From contig NC_135559.1 in NCBI RefSeq assembly GCF_964340395.1, forward strand, positions 7,657,759 to 7,713,758: a DNA stretch of 56,000 bases, written 5' to 3'. A program made the translations under genes and the position numbers. The notes below the pieces were generated by a model. That model was given only the letters and a program-made list of their open reading frames with translations. It searched no databases and had not been told where the DNA came from. Each line of letters opens with the position of its first letter. Position 1 is the stretch's first letter. This document shows, piece after piece, positions 1 through 22,521 of the stretch. This stretch comes from Glandiceps talaboti. Lineage: Eukaryota; Hemichordata; Enteropneusta; Spengelidae.

Positions 1-247
1 GTATGATAAAAACTCTCATTTTCTGTGAGTCACCACATAGTAAGAGATAGGGAAACACCAAATTTGGTGTGTCACTAGAAATTGTGTGCATCAGTGGCAC
101 GTCAAATGGCTAAGAGGACGCACTGCTGGCTATGCAAGGACAGATCACAGGTGAACTTGCAGATCATGATGGCATTCATTCCAATATAGCCCTTCTGTTC
201 TGGGACTATAATCTAATAATCTCTCTGACATGTACATTTTTCTTCAG
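1..247. other. Intron, left edge of window
   Basis: Non-coding sequence upstream of the first recognisable CatSper exon, ending in a normal acceptor (TTTTTCTTCAG) at 247. I see no exon in it. The N-terminal exons of the gene must lie before the window. Confidence 0.6.
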
Positions 248-9432
<9,185 letters not shown>

Positions 9433-11228
9433 CACTTATCAAAGACAATTATACTATGCTTAAACCAAGTTGAATACTGTTGTACAGAAAATACAGGATA
9501 GTTATACCGTTTGTTCTATGTTATGACAATACATGTGGTAGAACTATACAATATTTTGTGAATTCATTGTCATATCAGACTCAATGCAGTGTGCAAAACC
9601 ATACAAGCAAAGCTTTTGTCTTTCTATTTGACCATGGTTAAAATTGTTGTCAGGTTCAGATTCGGAATAGCACCCCTAGTGGCGAAACTATATAATCTTT
9701 TGTTTTTCTGAGCATTCATGAATAGGATTGCAGTGAATTTCACCATCAGATTCACAATTTTAGAGTGGGGATCTTTATGCAAGAGGTCTCTGCGTATGTC
9801 ATGATATGATACTGCCCAGACCTTTCCTATCAAAGTGGTCTTGTCTGTACTTTAGTAGATGACCTATAGTTTGGTGGTAAATTCCTAGAATGTGAGTTTA
9901 ATAGCATGTGAAAATATCCAGCCATACACAGTACAACTCATTCACAATTCAAAATAGTTGGTATTTTATTTACACAAAGAGCACAGTTAAAATAACAATT
10001 ATTGACAACTAATACACATTGTAACACTACATGTACTTTGTATTGTTGTGTGTGTTGAGAATACTACTACTATGGAAATCAAGCTATCGGCAAATGGAGA
10101 TAAACAAACTATTGTTGTTACATGGGCTACAGTAGACAAGTGGGTAATAGCTGTGCCTTGGTTATCTAGATATAATCAAGATATTGTAAACACTGAATGA
10201 GGTCCAATGTGTGGCCACTTTAGGAAAATTTGCTATGAGACATGCCACTCTACTGTGAGTGTAATTGGTAGATTACACAAGTGGGTGATAGCAGTGCCTT
10301 GGTTATGTGGATATACATCACCCAGTAATCAAGATAGTGTAAACACTGAATGAGGTTGAATGTGTGGCCAATAGGGAACTTGCAATCCAGACTGAGCATG
10401 TTCAGACTACAGGATTATCTGTGGTTATCATATCTAATCTTGAGCTATCGATAAAATAAACCTCCCACAATGGTCAGGGCGACTATGAATTGATTATTTG
10501 TGGTTACAAACATTGTATCAACTAATACTAATTGATTAGTATTTATTATCATATTTCCCATGATGCAACATTCAACATGGTGGGTTGAGAAAAACTTGTA
10601 TCAGAGACACCACCCTACTGTGAGTGTAATCACAGCAATGTCTATTCACACTGCATGTCACAACAATAGTTTTAGTTTGTGTCTACCTTAGTTTGCATAT
10701 ACCTTGATTTCAAAGTTGTATATACAAGAAGCTTGTCTCTGAAGTTTTGATTTTCATGTATTTTAAATGATACAATTGCACATGACTGCAAATGATGCTT
10801 GACAATTTCTATGGTTACTGTAGTACTTGGATATTTTTGAGCAGAAGAGATACTGCTAATCATATACATGCTATTAAGTACAAAGAAATACCCAGCGTAA
10901 CACTTTTGTAATCTTAAAAACAAAATTTACATTTCTTGTTTGTAAAAGTAGTGAAAGTTCTCTTATATTTGACATTTTATGATATTTTACAAAATTAAGT
11001 CTTTTAGTTTTACTTCAACTAAAGTTCTGATAATAAAGATATTCTTGAAAAAGACATGTCTATCAGTCTGATACATCTTACACAATGAACCCCCCACTCC
11101 CCGTTTATCATCAAATATGGTACAGTCTTCATTGTTTAGTATGGTGATTCAGCTATCTCATGTTATGTTGTAGGTAGGACGGCATTCATATATTCTGTAC
11201 AAAGAGTTCTGTCTATATCACTGTCATT
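9433..11228. other. Region between convergent CatSper and IFT80 ends
   Basis: This holds the 3' UTRs of two convergent genes. No clear AATAAA follows the CatSper stop. Two family C repeat copies lie at 10120-10405. No further exon is recognised. Confidence 0.5.
10120..10405 (+). repeat. Dispersed repeat family C, two head-to-tail copies
   Basis: AAGTGGGTAATAGCTGTGCC (about 10138) recurs as AAGTGGGTGATAGCAGTGCC (about 10279). In each copy it is followed by TGTAAACACTGAATGAGG. Related copies are at 13045-13210, 47755-47825 and 51325-51490, where the motif begins TACACAAGTG and runs into a CACCCTGTGATCAAAATAG-like core. Confidence 0.7.
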
Positions 11229-14200
11229 TTACTTCCGTGATGACTTGACACTTGGTTTTTCACGTTCATTCTGGTATTCAGATTCAATCTTGGCATTGAT
11301 TTTCTCCCATTCTATTTGGATCTGTTGATGGTAATAGAAACCAGTTATTACATAGTGCCACTAAGAATGTGACTACAGTAACTATATTTGGACCTATAGT
11401 TTGGTATGGTTACAACTAATTGATATCTGACAGTTATAGTACAGCTCTGTAAAGGTTTAATAGATTTAACAGAACACTTCAGAGACTAACGCTTCTTTTC
11501 ACCAATGACAAAATAAGTTACATTAGCCCTAAAAAGTGCCCTGTTAATTCACTTAACTGGCAAAGAGAGGTACTATGACAAAGTATCGTGAATTCAAGTT
11601 TATATTTTCTTAAAAAACAAGATTTTCTGCCAGTATGATTTGTTGAGCAGCTGTGTTCTTATACAATCCTCATATTACTCCCTGTTCTCGCTCAGTGTTG
11701 ATTAATGAAATGAGTACAGAAACCAAATTTCTCAAATCATTTTAGAACAGGTGCACAAAAGTCTTGGATATGGCAGCACATGTGTTGACAGACAGTGTTG
11801 TCATGTCAGACTTCAGCTTCATTTCACAGACAAATTTTGATCACAGAAAAGTTATTAATTCAAGAGGCAAACTACCAGCTTCATCAAAGACCTCAAACTG
11901 CTTGAAGTATTCGATGTATTTCAAGAATATGCTGAAATTTTACATAAATCCAAAATGTACATAATACTTACTCCTTCAGCATACTGCAGGAATTTCTTGT
12001 TGGTTTCCTTCTTTTCAAAGTCGTCCAGGAACTTCTTTCGGAATGCTAAAACTGTGTCTACATGGGTCTTGTGTTTGACAGCTAAATCCAATGCTCTAGA
12101 AATGTATAAATAAAATAGTTTAGTTATATGAAATGTTCAAATAAAATGGTTTAGTTATATGGACTGTAATCATGATTATTTCTCATTTCAAACTTTTTGA
12201 AAAAGACGCCAGCTGTGGTGTGAAACTAAATCACAGATTTAAGCCCTGTTTGTACTGATTTACTATTGATCATAATTACCATATGAACATTTACATGCAC
12301 AGCAATGCAATCATAATTTTTTAACAACAAGATGAGTAATTCTACAAATAGTACAAACCCAAGTTGTTTTAGTAATAATACACCATATTCCAGTTATCAG
12401 CGAAATAAAAGATTTCATGAAATGAAGCAAAAAGTTTGTTAACCATCATGATGACAGTCCATCAACATGTGCTGTCACACCTGTTCTTTGGTAAAGTTTG
12501 TCTAAAAATAAATTCATCTATACCTTGACAGAGTCTCAATGCAGTATATTTCCATCATTAGACCTAGTACTAAACCATTAACCATTACGCTATAAAGTGA
12601 TTTATGAGGGCTTTATTAGGCACAAGACTGATCTACATACAGTAATTCTCATATTTGTATATATATGGAGACAAAATCTTGATATACTACTGGAAAATTT
12701 GCCCCTTTGCATTATCGACAATAAGTCATCAATTTGGTTATGCAACATTCATTTTGTTAATAACACTTACCTATCCCAGTTGTAGAGTTCAACGTTAGTC
12801 ATGATAGCTCTAAATATAAGACCAGCCTGTAAAAGTATAGCTTCAGCATCTTGTGCATTTCCAGTGAATAATGCCATCTCTGCCTTCCGTGCTTCTTTGG
12901 ATGGAATCTCCTTTATATGTATAATGAACTCCACCTTGTCAGCCTGTAAGTTTACAACACACATCAAAATAAAATGATCAGAACTTTGAAAATATGATTC
13001 TAGGAATCGAGGCTTTGGTTATTAGATGCAAACCAAAACTATTGTGTGATGTGGTAGTTACACAAGTGTGGTAGCAGTGTCTCTGATGTGTGAATCTAAT
13101 CACCCTGTGATCAAAATAGTGTAAACATTGGAAGTCCCAAAACAGTACACTGCAAGTTTATGAAACTATCTTACAGAGAGCTGCCCTACTGAGACTATAA
13201 TTAAACCAACATCCATTGAATAGCTTATCACTGTTGTATCAATATGTTGTGACAATAGTTTTGTCTATCGTAGTAAACCTTAATTACCAGAGTAATATGA
13301 TTTTGGTATACACACACACACACACCATACATGGATTACACAACACCACTTGGGATTTTCACCATGATTTTAGAAACAAAGAAAAATCAAGGGGTAATCA
13401 CTAGGTAAACATTTTCTAATAAATTTAGTACATAATCTGGTGGGTATTATAAAATATTGACAAGTCTCTAACAACAACGTCATCCTTGGATTTTATTCAC
13501 GATTATTTCTGAACTGTATGTACAGAGACCGAATTAACTACACAACACATACCTCGTCAATAGCTGCATAGGCTACTTCAGCAGTGGAGAGATCCTTGGC
13601 ATAGGCTGCCATACAGGCTAGACATGCCCAGAGTGCATTGTCCTGCGATACAGAAATACACTGAATAACACACATGGATTTCAAAGGGGTTTGAAATTAG
13701 CAGAGATCAGCAGTTATTTGTTTTAGACCACAAAAGTCATGGAAAATTGGAGCATCAATTTTTTTTCAAGAAAGGGAGGATAGTATCCCTAATTTTCAAG
13801 TATTTATGCCAAAAAAAAAAAAGTTTCTAAGCATAATTAGACAAAAATAAGTAGCGTAAATTACCAAAAGTGATTATTGACATGCCAACCGAATGTTTCA
13901 ATCCCACTGTCTTCAAATACAACTATCTTACATTTTTTATGGTTCTGCCAGACAGCTATTTTTCACACCAAATTTTAATTCTAATCTGATATTCGTTAAT
14001 TCTGACATTAATTTCATAAATAAGAAACTGATGGTGAATTCCATCATTTTTAATGTCACATGACATCACATGGCATGCTACTGAGTTCAAAATTCACCTC
14101 ACCTTGACAAATCTGCAGAGTCTGACAGCATCTTCCCATCTAGCGCCACCAACCAGTTCTTGTAGCATTGAAGGGTACGGAGTGATTCCTGTACTAACAA

Positions 14201-17200
14201 TGGAACCATCAGCTCTGTGGATGGTGATATGGTTACCAAGGAAACTGACAAGATGTGGATTTTTACCAAATTCACTGTAATAAAGAATCAAATAGACATT
14301 TATTAACTTTTAATATTTATCTCAATTCTTGCCTTCCGCAGACAAACACAGAGGTACATACATGCACAGACTCAAACACAGAGGCGTATATACCAGACTC
14401 GCACACACACGCACACACGCACACATGCACATGCACATGCACACACTTACATGCTACATACTCATGCACACACATAATCGGAAAGACAGCCAAATTATGG
14501 TGCCCACAGCACTGATCATTTTGATATTAGTGCTAGAGAGGTACTTCATGCTTTGAACTGTATCACAAACACATCTACATGTATAGGTGAATGTGCCTGT
14601 AAATATAAAGACTGAACTGTTGTCATAATTACCTTGCATCTTTCTCCAGGATAGTCTTTGGTAGCAAATCTTTGTCTACATAGACAGCATTGGGATAGTA
14701 CCAGACAGTTAGTTTACCATCCTGTAATGCAGCTAGGATATTAGTTGTGTCATTCCAACTAAGACTTCCTATCATTGTACCTGCAATGGGCAAAGAAACA
14801 GATGGTCACACAAAGAGCTACGTGGTTAGACTGTCAAATTCGTCATGTTGTTCAAGAAGTATTGGCTGATAAGAGAGGCATGACGTGACATGGTGTATCT
14901 TACAGATTGCAGTATGCTTTGCAGTATCTATGTTGGCAGCTGCAAATAGGTCTATTGATTTCTAGACATAATTTACCAAGACTACTTTTGAAAATGATGG
15001 TACATATGGAGTGTTAACAATTTCATGCCTTACAATTGCTATATATATCTTCATCCGAAGTTTGAATCGATGCCAACCCAGGTACTGATAATTGACAGTG
15101 ACAACGCATTTTATCTAATTTAACATCCACATTTGTAATTAAACAAAATGTCTCTTTAAATTTAATGTCGTTAAAAGACTCTCACCTAGTTTGATAATCT
15201 GTTGTGTTCTACCAACTATTCTGACTGAAGTCAAGTACAGGTCTCTGTTTTTATCCACGATAGCAAGTCGTCTTTCAGCTGCTGGTCCAACCTGATCTAG
15301 GGCAATCTCCATCACTTCAAACTAACAAAACAAATACAACATTAGAAAAAGCTCTGAAACCCTATGTTCTTGTCTTTTATACATACATCTTTTATTATTA
15401 GGTTAATCACCATTTTTTCCACACGCAAGCCAAATTAAATGCATTAGAACAAAAAATATGGGAATTATACTCTGGTTGTTATGCATCAGGACAGCACATA
15501 CCTACATCATTGATCTGTGAGACTTGAAATGCTCAGAATCGCCATTATATTTCAAGTTTGGTTCTTTATAAGTTATGCTTCCATAAGTACAATTATGTAA
15601 CTCCCAACAGTTTTCTTCATTCAGCTCGAAAATACCCATGACCTAAGGATTTTGTCACCACTCATCATCAAATTGCAGTGACAAGGCCCCTTAGGTCACT
15701 AACATTTTCCTTTGTGCCAATTATGTATCCAGATCCAGACATAACATTACAAACTTCTAAAAATTGAAAAATACAATGCTTTACCTTATGTGCAATAGGT
15801 TTGCCATCTCCAAGTGCTTTCCCTGTGGCTGAGTCAAAGACATGAACCAGTTTTTCGTCTGATTTGTCTCTGATGGCTACAGTATCATTACTTAATGATA
15901 GTGACTGGGCATTTAGGATGTCAGTTCTCAATCCAGCAAATTTGGGTGAACATAAAAGACGACCCTAGGACAAAGAAAAAAATAATAAATTTGGTGAGCA
16001 ATATCCTACATAAAAAGTAGTGTTTTCACATACAGGCATTTGAAGTTGGTAAAATCTATCCAAGCTCCCCAGCCATGGTTCCTAAACAAAATTATGATCC
16101 AATATATGCATAAGTATACAATCCATGTACCCTTTTTATTCGATTTCACCCATTCTGTTACCGGGGTTCTAAACCCCTTAACAAAAACACAATACAGGCG
16201 CAGGAAAAAGATGAAAATTTTACAACTTGGTGAAGATGTGTACAAATTCAAGATATTCGTTGTTTTACTTACCTCATAACTATACACATGGACTCCAGCA
16301 TTATCAACCAGTGCAAAATGTCTGCAAAAAAATAAACAATGTCTATTACTAACAAATCATCTCTATATAAAGACATAGTTCCTAACATTAATGTTCTGTA
16401 TATTGATGTCAAAAAATATGCCACTACAATTATCAAACCGTCTACATAAATTGGTACGATCAATGTCAGACAGTCACATAGATCCAACAGATAGCATGAT
16501 AGACCAAACTTGGGTAATTCCTACCAACACAGAAATGTTGGCAAATACATGAAGTAGACATGTATAAATGCGCTGACATTTGTGTTGACATTTGCACCTT
16601 TGGGTGGAGGGTCTATGCATTAACTCTTTAAAGGCAGAGCTGGCCAGCCATTTGGTTGTCGTTAGTACCTCGACATCCTAATCTTGAATAATTAAGAGTA
16701 ATGATTGAAGAGTAACTTTAACAGCTTTTCAGTATGAGTAATGAACTAAATGTCCCAGCCTGATCATATGTATTGTTAGTCTAGCTGCTAGACCTCGGGC
16801 TTTCTTCTGACATTTGGGCTATCGCCCTCACTAGCGACCTTCGCTCACCTTCACAGTGAACAGAATAGCCCAAGGGGTCTAGCAGCAAAACTAAGGTACT
16901 GTCCAAAATTGAGTATACCATAAATATCAACTTTCTGTAATAACACATGCATTCCCAAGACATTCACACGTCCACACATACAATTGCTGTCATGGATTTT
17001 CATAGAGGAATTGATATATTAAAGAGTTTACCAACTACAAGATAAACACAACATTTCTTGTTTGACATCTCCAACTTAGAAGTTAAAGTGAATCATACTA
17101 TTACTTACTTTTCAGCTGGGACAATGAGTGTAACAGTTCCTTCTTTCAAATCAAATATCATAGGTGTGTTCCAATTCTTGGTACTGCAGGTTAAAAAAAA

Positions 17201-20200
17201 CAAGAACATGTAAAATGTTTATATATAAAGTTAAAATCATTATTTCATATAAATTTAACTAATTAAACTATGTTATTATGAAATGTGATTTTATAGAAGT
17301 TGACCAAATCAAAATGTAAAATGTCCATATGGATGAGGATTGGGTATTTATTTTGGATTTTGAATTTATAAAACAATTTTATCATGGCTTCCTACTTGAA
17401 AAATCAATGTGAAACAACATTGATCAAGTCTGTGTTTGTAACTCAATACATTGCAAACGATTGGTAAATGTGTAAAATGTTTGTTATTGTATGTACAATA
17501 AATAAACAAACATGTCACTTTTCTTTCCTCATTTACAACAAATTTAAAATATGTTATGGTGAGTTTCTTTCATTTATAGCAGACCCTAAAATGTTTGTTA
17601 TTGTACGTAATATTGTGAATTGACACACACACCCATTTTCAGTCTGTAAGGTATGCCATGACGGGGCGCCCTCACACATTGGTCAACCTTTTGAGGGTGG
17701 AGTAACACAACGTATATTATAGTCTAACGACACACATACCCGTAGACATAACACTGTGATGATGTAGCTACTACAAGGTGATTCCAGGCTAAAGCAGTTT
17801 TTATAATTCTGTCTCTGAATTCTAGTTTTTCCTTGGCATCATTCAACACTTCCCGAACTTCTACTGTTTTATGAGATGCAACGGTGACTTCATAATTCTT
17901 CCATTCTAGTCTCCTGCAATGATAATAACAGAACACCTTAATCTGTAAGGTATGCCATGACAGGGCGCCCTCACACATCAGTCAACCCCTCTCATTGATT
18001 TTGTTAGAGCAGGCCAGTGAGGGCAGAGCGACATAGTGTATCTTACATTCTACAGACACACTTCAGATTTCAGATTTAGAGAAAACCAAACGCATATTAC
18101 AGAAGACAGAATTTGCTGAAACTTGTTGAAATTGATTTTCTCACAACTAGAATTACAGAAGCGTTGCTACAGAGAGTTTTGGAGAGCAAAATGAGAGAAT
18201 TGTATGACTGTAGAAAATTGTATAACTCACCTTTCAATAACATGTGCAAATAAAACATGTCCATTACCACATGCCCCTGCTATCTGTGTACCGTCACTAC
18301 TCCAGGCAATGTTAAACAAACTACCTGTGTTGGGTTTCTCCATGGCATATGACCACTGAAAAATAATATATTTTATGTACAATGAGAGCACAATAAATGA
18401 TATCACTTTTACTTACACATCTATCAAAAAAAAACAGATCTAAGGATTAGAAGACAATCTTTTCAATCACAATTGCAGGGCATGTTCCCTTTTTCACATG
18501 TTCATACATATATTGTATGTAAATACTGGGGTTGAGATGGTTGGGGTCGGGTTTGGACAATGGGGTGGGGGGGGGGGGCATTTGGGGCAGTGGGTTGGAG
18601 GGATATTGAGAGGCTTAGTAAAAGTACCGACAGGATAGTTTTCAGGTCAAACTGAACAACAATCCCTTGATGAAATGATCAATAAATCTATTCAGATACC
18701 AACTTACCCCAGACTTATCACACAGCCTAAGTGTGTTAAATGAACCGACAGCAAACAGCTCACCATCGGGGGTCCATGAAACAGACATAATTGGGTAGTC
18801 ATGTGACACTGAGCTGTACAGCTGACGACCATAACTATCCCATACTTTATATCGACAGTCTTCTCCTCCAGATATGATCAGATTATTAACTGGGTTCCAA
18901 TCTACTTTCAGAATCACTCCTTCATGAGCTTTCCACTGAAATACAGAACAGGAAAATCCACATGTGTGTTTATTCACTAAATCATTCAGTCGTTTATTCA
19001 ATGCCCCTAAAAAACGATACCACCAAAACAGAGTGACTATAGAGCTTCAATTAGGCAATACAATGTTTTCTACATCTCAAACATTTTATTTATGAATTAC
19101 ATACAACAAAACACAGACATTGATAACATGCAAGCATATAAAATGCTAGTCTTGCTGCTAGACCCCCTCAGGCTAATCTACTCACTGTGAAGGTGACTAA
19201 AGGTCGCTAGTGAGGGTGATAGCATTTGCCCTGATTGCATCTTTCAGAAGAAAGCCCGAGGTCTAGCTGCTACACAAATAAAATGATACATATTACCTCA
19301 CTGTGAACACAAATCAACACAAAAAGATTCAAACACAAAACTGTTTAGTTGTGTTCACAGTGTGATATAATGCAACATTTCATGTGTGTGCATGCTATCA
19401 GTGTCTGTATTTTGTATGTGTAATTCTTAACAAAAACATTGTATGAGATGTAAAACACCTAAGTGAAAACTCTATAGTCTCTCTGATTTGGTAGTAATGA
19501 TCCTCTTACAGCTCATTAACATCTACAAAATTTTCAACTTATTCTTTCCTCCATGCAAAAAGTGGAACTTTGATGAACATTTTCATGACTATGGTATGAC
19601 TTTTCTACAATTTTCAGCAAACTTGATACAGTAATTATCGGAGAGAGTAACAATAATTCTCCAAGTTAAAGAATGATAAAATAGTGATGAAGGTGCTTTA
19701 GGATGTTTACCATGTACATACCTGAAGTGGTTTGGCATTTGCCTGTATAGATTTAATAATCAGTTGTTTACTGTTTGTGTACAGGACTTGGTCAGAATCT
19801 GGTCCCCAGGCAACTGAGTATACTGGTGTAGCTGTACAAACAAACAAACAAACACAATTACTGTTAGTATAATAATCATGTAAATGACATCAATTTTCAT
19901 ACATAATATATTTAATTAAAGCTGCACTTGCTGTAACTGACGCATCATTTTCAATCAGACAACCAACAATATATTCACTGCAAATTGTTAAAATACCAAT
20001 AATTAGACATTGTACATATTAATTAGAGGCCTATTTTACAACCCATAACACCAAAGTAAAGCGTTTTCTGTATGTACCACAATCATTTATAGCATCCATA
20101 TCAAGTGTAAAAGTATACTGTTTCATTTGCTAATTGACCACATTAGAAAGGCCACATCCTAGGCTTGCAATTGTAAATAAAGCAATTGAAACAGAATACT

Positions 20201-21171
20201 TTTACACTTGATATGAATGCTATAAATGAGTGTAGCACATTGAGAAAGTGTTTTACTTCAGTGTTACTCATTGTATATATAACTAGTATTGTAATAAGTT
20301 GAAATCGTGATTCATTGGGGTGCTGATTTTTGGGTGTGGACCTGAAAATAAATTTGATTGGATATATTACACTGTACTATGTGTGTACTGCTACACAAAT
20401 ATGTTTACCCACATGTGATTCAATACTGTTCAGGGTGTATTATAATATTATTAAGCCGTTATGTCTAACAAAATAGTTTTAAAAAATGTTCCAATTGCAG
20501 CAGGAGCAGCTTTAAAATACCTAAGTGAAAATATGAAGAAATTCCTAATATTGCTTTCAATAGTGGTTTCCTGATCATATTTACACCTGATGCTTTGGTG
20601 ACTATCTTGGCATACATGTACCGGTACACCGATCCTCAACAAATTGAACACATTAGCTGGTGTTAACATTTCACTCACCTGCTTGTGCGAGTGTGGATCG
20701 CAACATTCCTCCTCGTGACCAGATTTTCACTTGACCATCCTCTCCAGCTGTTACCATGGCAGTACCATCATAACTCCATCGCCCTGACAACACAGCTCCC
20801 TTATGGGCATCTACAGTTTTTTCAACACGCCCTGATTTTGATATTAAATGAAATTTACCTGCAATGGAAACAAACCAAATGATTATGAGCTTCTACTGTT
20901 TTGTTTATTATACTGCATGTGAAAGTTTAGCAGGCATATAATTTATCAAGTTTACCCTCAGAACAAATAAAGTATTATCTAATCTTATCGCTCTTATACC
21001 TCTAAAGGAGTATGTTGGAAAAACCTGTTTAAATGTTTTCTGTTACTTTGTTCTGGAAAATACTAACTCATTCTAAGTTTAAATCAAGGAAAAAATATGA
21101 AGGGTCACCATACAAATTTTTCAAAATGATATCAAAATTATGCCATTTGGGAATCTATATGCCCCCCCCCC

Positions 21172-21242
<71 letters not shown>

Positions 21243-22521
21243 CGACTGTGTTAACTCTATGGGAAGACAAAAGATCATTGATTTTCTTGACAACAACACA
21301 GTGAACCCCAATTTTTTTTTTTGATTAGCAAGTTTCCAAATGGCAAAGTTTGGAGAGACTTAGTAATCTTTGATTTTAAAGGCAAGTGATTGTTGAGTTG
21401 CATTGTACCTTAAATACAAGCAGACAACAGAAATAGCTTCTGCATCTAACTTATCTCAATATCTGAAGTCCTCATCTCCAAATTCATAGTTTTACTGAGC
21501 CTTTTTAATATTACAAACCCCATTACTTACCATCAGTGGATGTAAGTACAAAGACATCACCCTGTGTCTGTTTGCCTTTAGGACCTGCAGCCTTTGGGAA
21601 GCTATGAATGTCAGTGGCATAGACTTCATTGGGAAGTTTAGCTAGTTGTTTGGTTTCATCAGATAGTAGATTCCATTTTAATAGTTGATGGTCATCACCA
21701 CAGGAATACAGTTCATCAGCTTTGGTCCATGACACACAGCTGACTAGTTCAGAATGTGTTTATCAGTTAAGGCAAATAGCTATCAATTAGAAATGGTGTG
21801 AGCATGGAGGTAGGAAGGACCTCCATGGTGTAAGTACCCTCTCAGTCAATCTGATCCTTTCGTGTAGGGTCTATGATCTGATGTAACATTTGACAAATTA
21901 ATTGAAATCTTGTTCCTCCTTTTGTTAAAAACTTTTAATCATAAATCAAAAATTTAGCAGCACTTTCTGAAGATAATAACAGGAATAGTTGTACTGCACC
22001 AGTATCAACCTAGATTCTTAGATGGATTTTAGCCAAAACTTCTTATAATTTGACAATTCTATTGGGTTTTTCTTTCTTTGAATTTTTTTCTACACATCAT
22101 GTCATGGTATGAATCAAGACGTAAACGTGGGCTTTCTCAGCAGAGTTTTATGTTCTGTATCTATATCAGAGATCATACACAGTCTATCAATCTGCATGTA
22201 GCTGAGATCATGGAAGTCTCACCCACTGACTGTGAGTGATACTTCCATGCTGAGATTGAACTCTTTACTAGTAGGTTCTAACATAGCTAGACGTTGGAGA
22301 GAGTTCTGATACAGTATACACATGATGAAATAATCTGCGGTAACGTCCCATTGAAATGATAATACAACACTATAAACAAGAAATTGTATTTTTCTCGTCA
22401 AAATTTGAAATAACTAGAGTACCATACATGCACAACACAAGATGTTACTACTACATCTGTCATGCACTCAAAATAAAAGGATATGTTTTGGTTCCTTTGC
22501 CAATGTTGTCTTCAACCTCAT
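11229..22521 (-). CDS. IFT80: IFT80, intraflagellar transport protein 80 (complete)
   Basis: Exons in transcript order: 22521-22485, 21755-21531, 20858-20679, 19831-19722, 18935-18708, 18355-18231, 17913-17740, 17183-17109, 16321-16273, 15964-15785, 15321-15186, 14780-14633, 14274-14103, 13642-13553, 12943-12771, 12095-11972, 11321-11229 (TAA). They sum to 2319 bases and 772 residues, close to human IFT80 (777), with phase kept throughout. The start [13 protein letters not shown] matches the conserved IFT80 N terminus. WD40-type repeats fill the first half ([58 protein letters not shown]). The C-terminal part is helical, with [20 protein letters not shown] and [14 protein letters not shown]. 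From the family: IFT80 is an IFT-B core subunit needed for anterograde transport and cilium assembly; human mutations cause skeletal ciliopathy. Intron 1 is AT-AC (U12 type); all the others are GT-AG. Confidence 0.97.
13045..13210 (+). repeat. Dispersed repeat, family C
   Basis: IFT80 intron. Contains TACACAAGTGTGGTAGCAGTG, written here as the 20-base core ACACAAGTGTGGTAGCAGTG, then AATCACCCTGTGATCAAAAT and CTGCCCTACTGAGAC. Confidence 0.6.
15480..15710 (-). repeat. Dispersed repeat, family H
   Basis: Contains GTGACAAGGCCCCTTAGGTC at about 15679. The reverse of this recurs at about 26352 (GTGACTTAAGGGGCC) and 45013 (GTGACCTAAGGGGCC). The + strand copies share a distal CCAGGGTA...CATATTTTCTGTT block. 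Confidence 0.6.
16777..16893. mobile_element. MITE family B
   Basis: An inverted-repeat element in an IFT80 intron. It starts TAGTCTAGCTGCTAGACC and ends GGTCTAGCAGCAAAACTA, with GGGCTATCGCCCTCACTAGC inside. Other copies: 19145-19277, 41258-41513 (rearranged), 53700-53790, 54173-54268. Confidence 0.75.
17318..17510 (+). mobile_element. Half copy of the TTAA palindromic element (family D)
   Basis: CCATATGGATGAGGATTGGG and the following ~150 bases match one arm of the 39982-40322 palindrome almost continuously. The second arm is absent. Confidence 0.75.
17641..17725. mobile_element. MITE family A
   Basis: Starts AGTCTGTAAGGTATGCCATG, has CCCTCACACATTGGTCAACC inside, and ends close to TATAGTCT. 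Its right end lies 15 bases from IFT80 exon 17740-17913. Confidence 0.65.
17941..18055. mobile_element. MITE family A
   Basis: Starts ATCTGTAAGGTATGCCATGA and ends CATAGTGTATCTTACATTCT. Same internal CCCTCACACATCAGTCAACC block as the other family A copies. Confidence 0.7.
19018..19497. mobile_element. Palindromic element family G, interrupted
   Basis: The left end (ACAGAGTGACTATAGAG) and right end (CTCTATAGTCTCTCTGATTT) are inverted. The inner arms CACTGTGAACACAAATCAAC and TTGTGTTCACAGTGTGATAT are also inverted. A family B MITE sits inside at 19145-19277. A second, uninterrupted copy lies at about 49300-49605. Confidence 0.75.
19145..19277. mobile_element. MITE family B nested in family G
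   Basis: Starts GCTAGTCTTGCTGCTAGACC, contains GCCCGAGGTCTAGCTGCTAC near its end, and is flanked on both sides by ATAAAAT (19138-19144 and 19278-19284). The empty site is visible in the 49300-49605 copy, where GCATATAAAAT continues without an insertion. Confidence 0.75.
20405..20522 (-). repeat. Dispersed repeat, family F
   Basis: Reverse-orientation copy: CAATACTGTTCAGGGTGTAT at one end, AATGTTCCAATTGCAGCAGG at the other. Confidence 0.7.
21162..21241. repeat. Poly-C followed by (AC)n
   Basis: Ten Cs, then about 34 AC units, in IFT80 intron 2. Confidence 0.97.
21756..22484 (-). other. U12-type AT-AC intron of IFT80
   Basis: The 729-base intron begins ATATCCTTTT on the - strand, a full match to the U12 donor consensus. 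It ends CCTTAACTGATAAACAC, with a U12 branch site (TGCCTTAAC, 8 of 9 to TTCCTTAAC) ten bases before the terminal AC. Joining C|AT restores the histidine of [11 protein letters not shown], which is conserved in IFT80. No GT-AG choice gives this protein. Confidence 0.92.

Noticed and set aside
22219-22401. 61-codon - strand open frame inside the IFT80 U12 intron, ending at a GTGAGA
   Set aside because: It has the right phase to join exon 2 through another acceptor, but the resulting protein loses the conserved MRLK...KH start. No acceptor or homologue is recognised.
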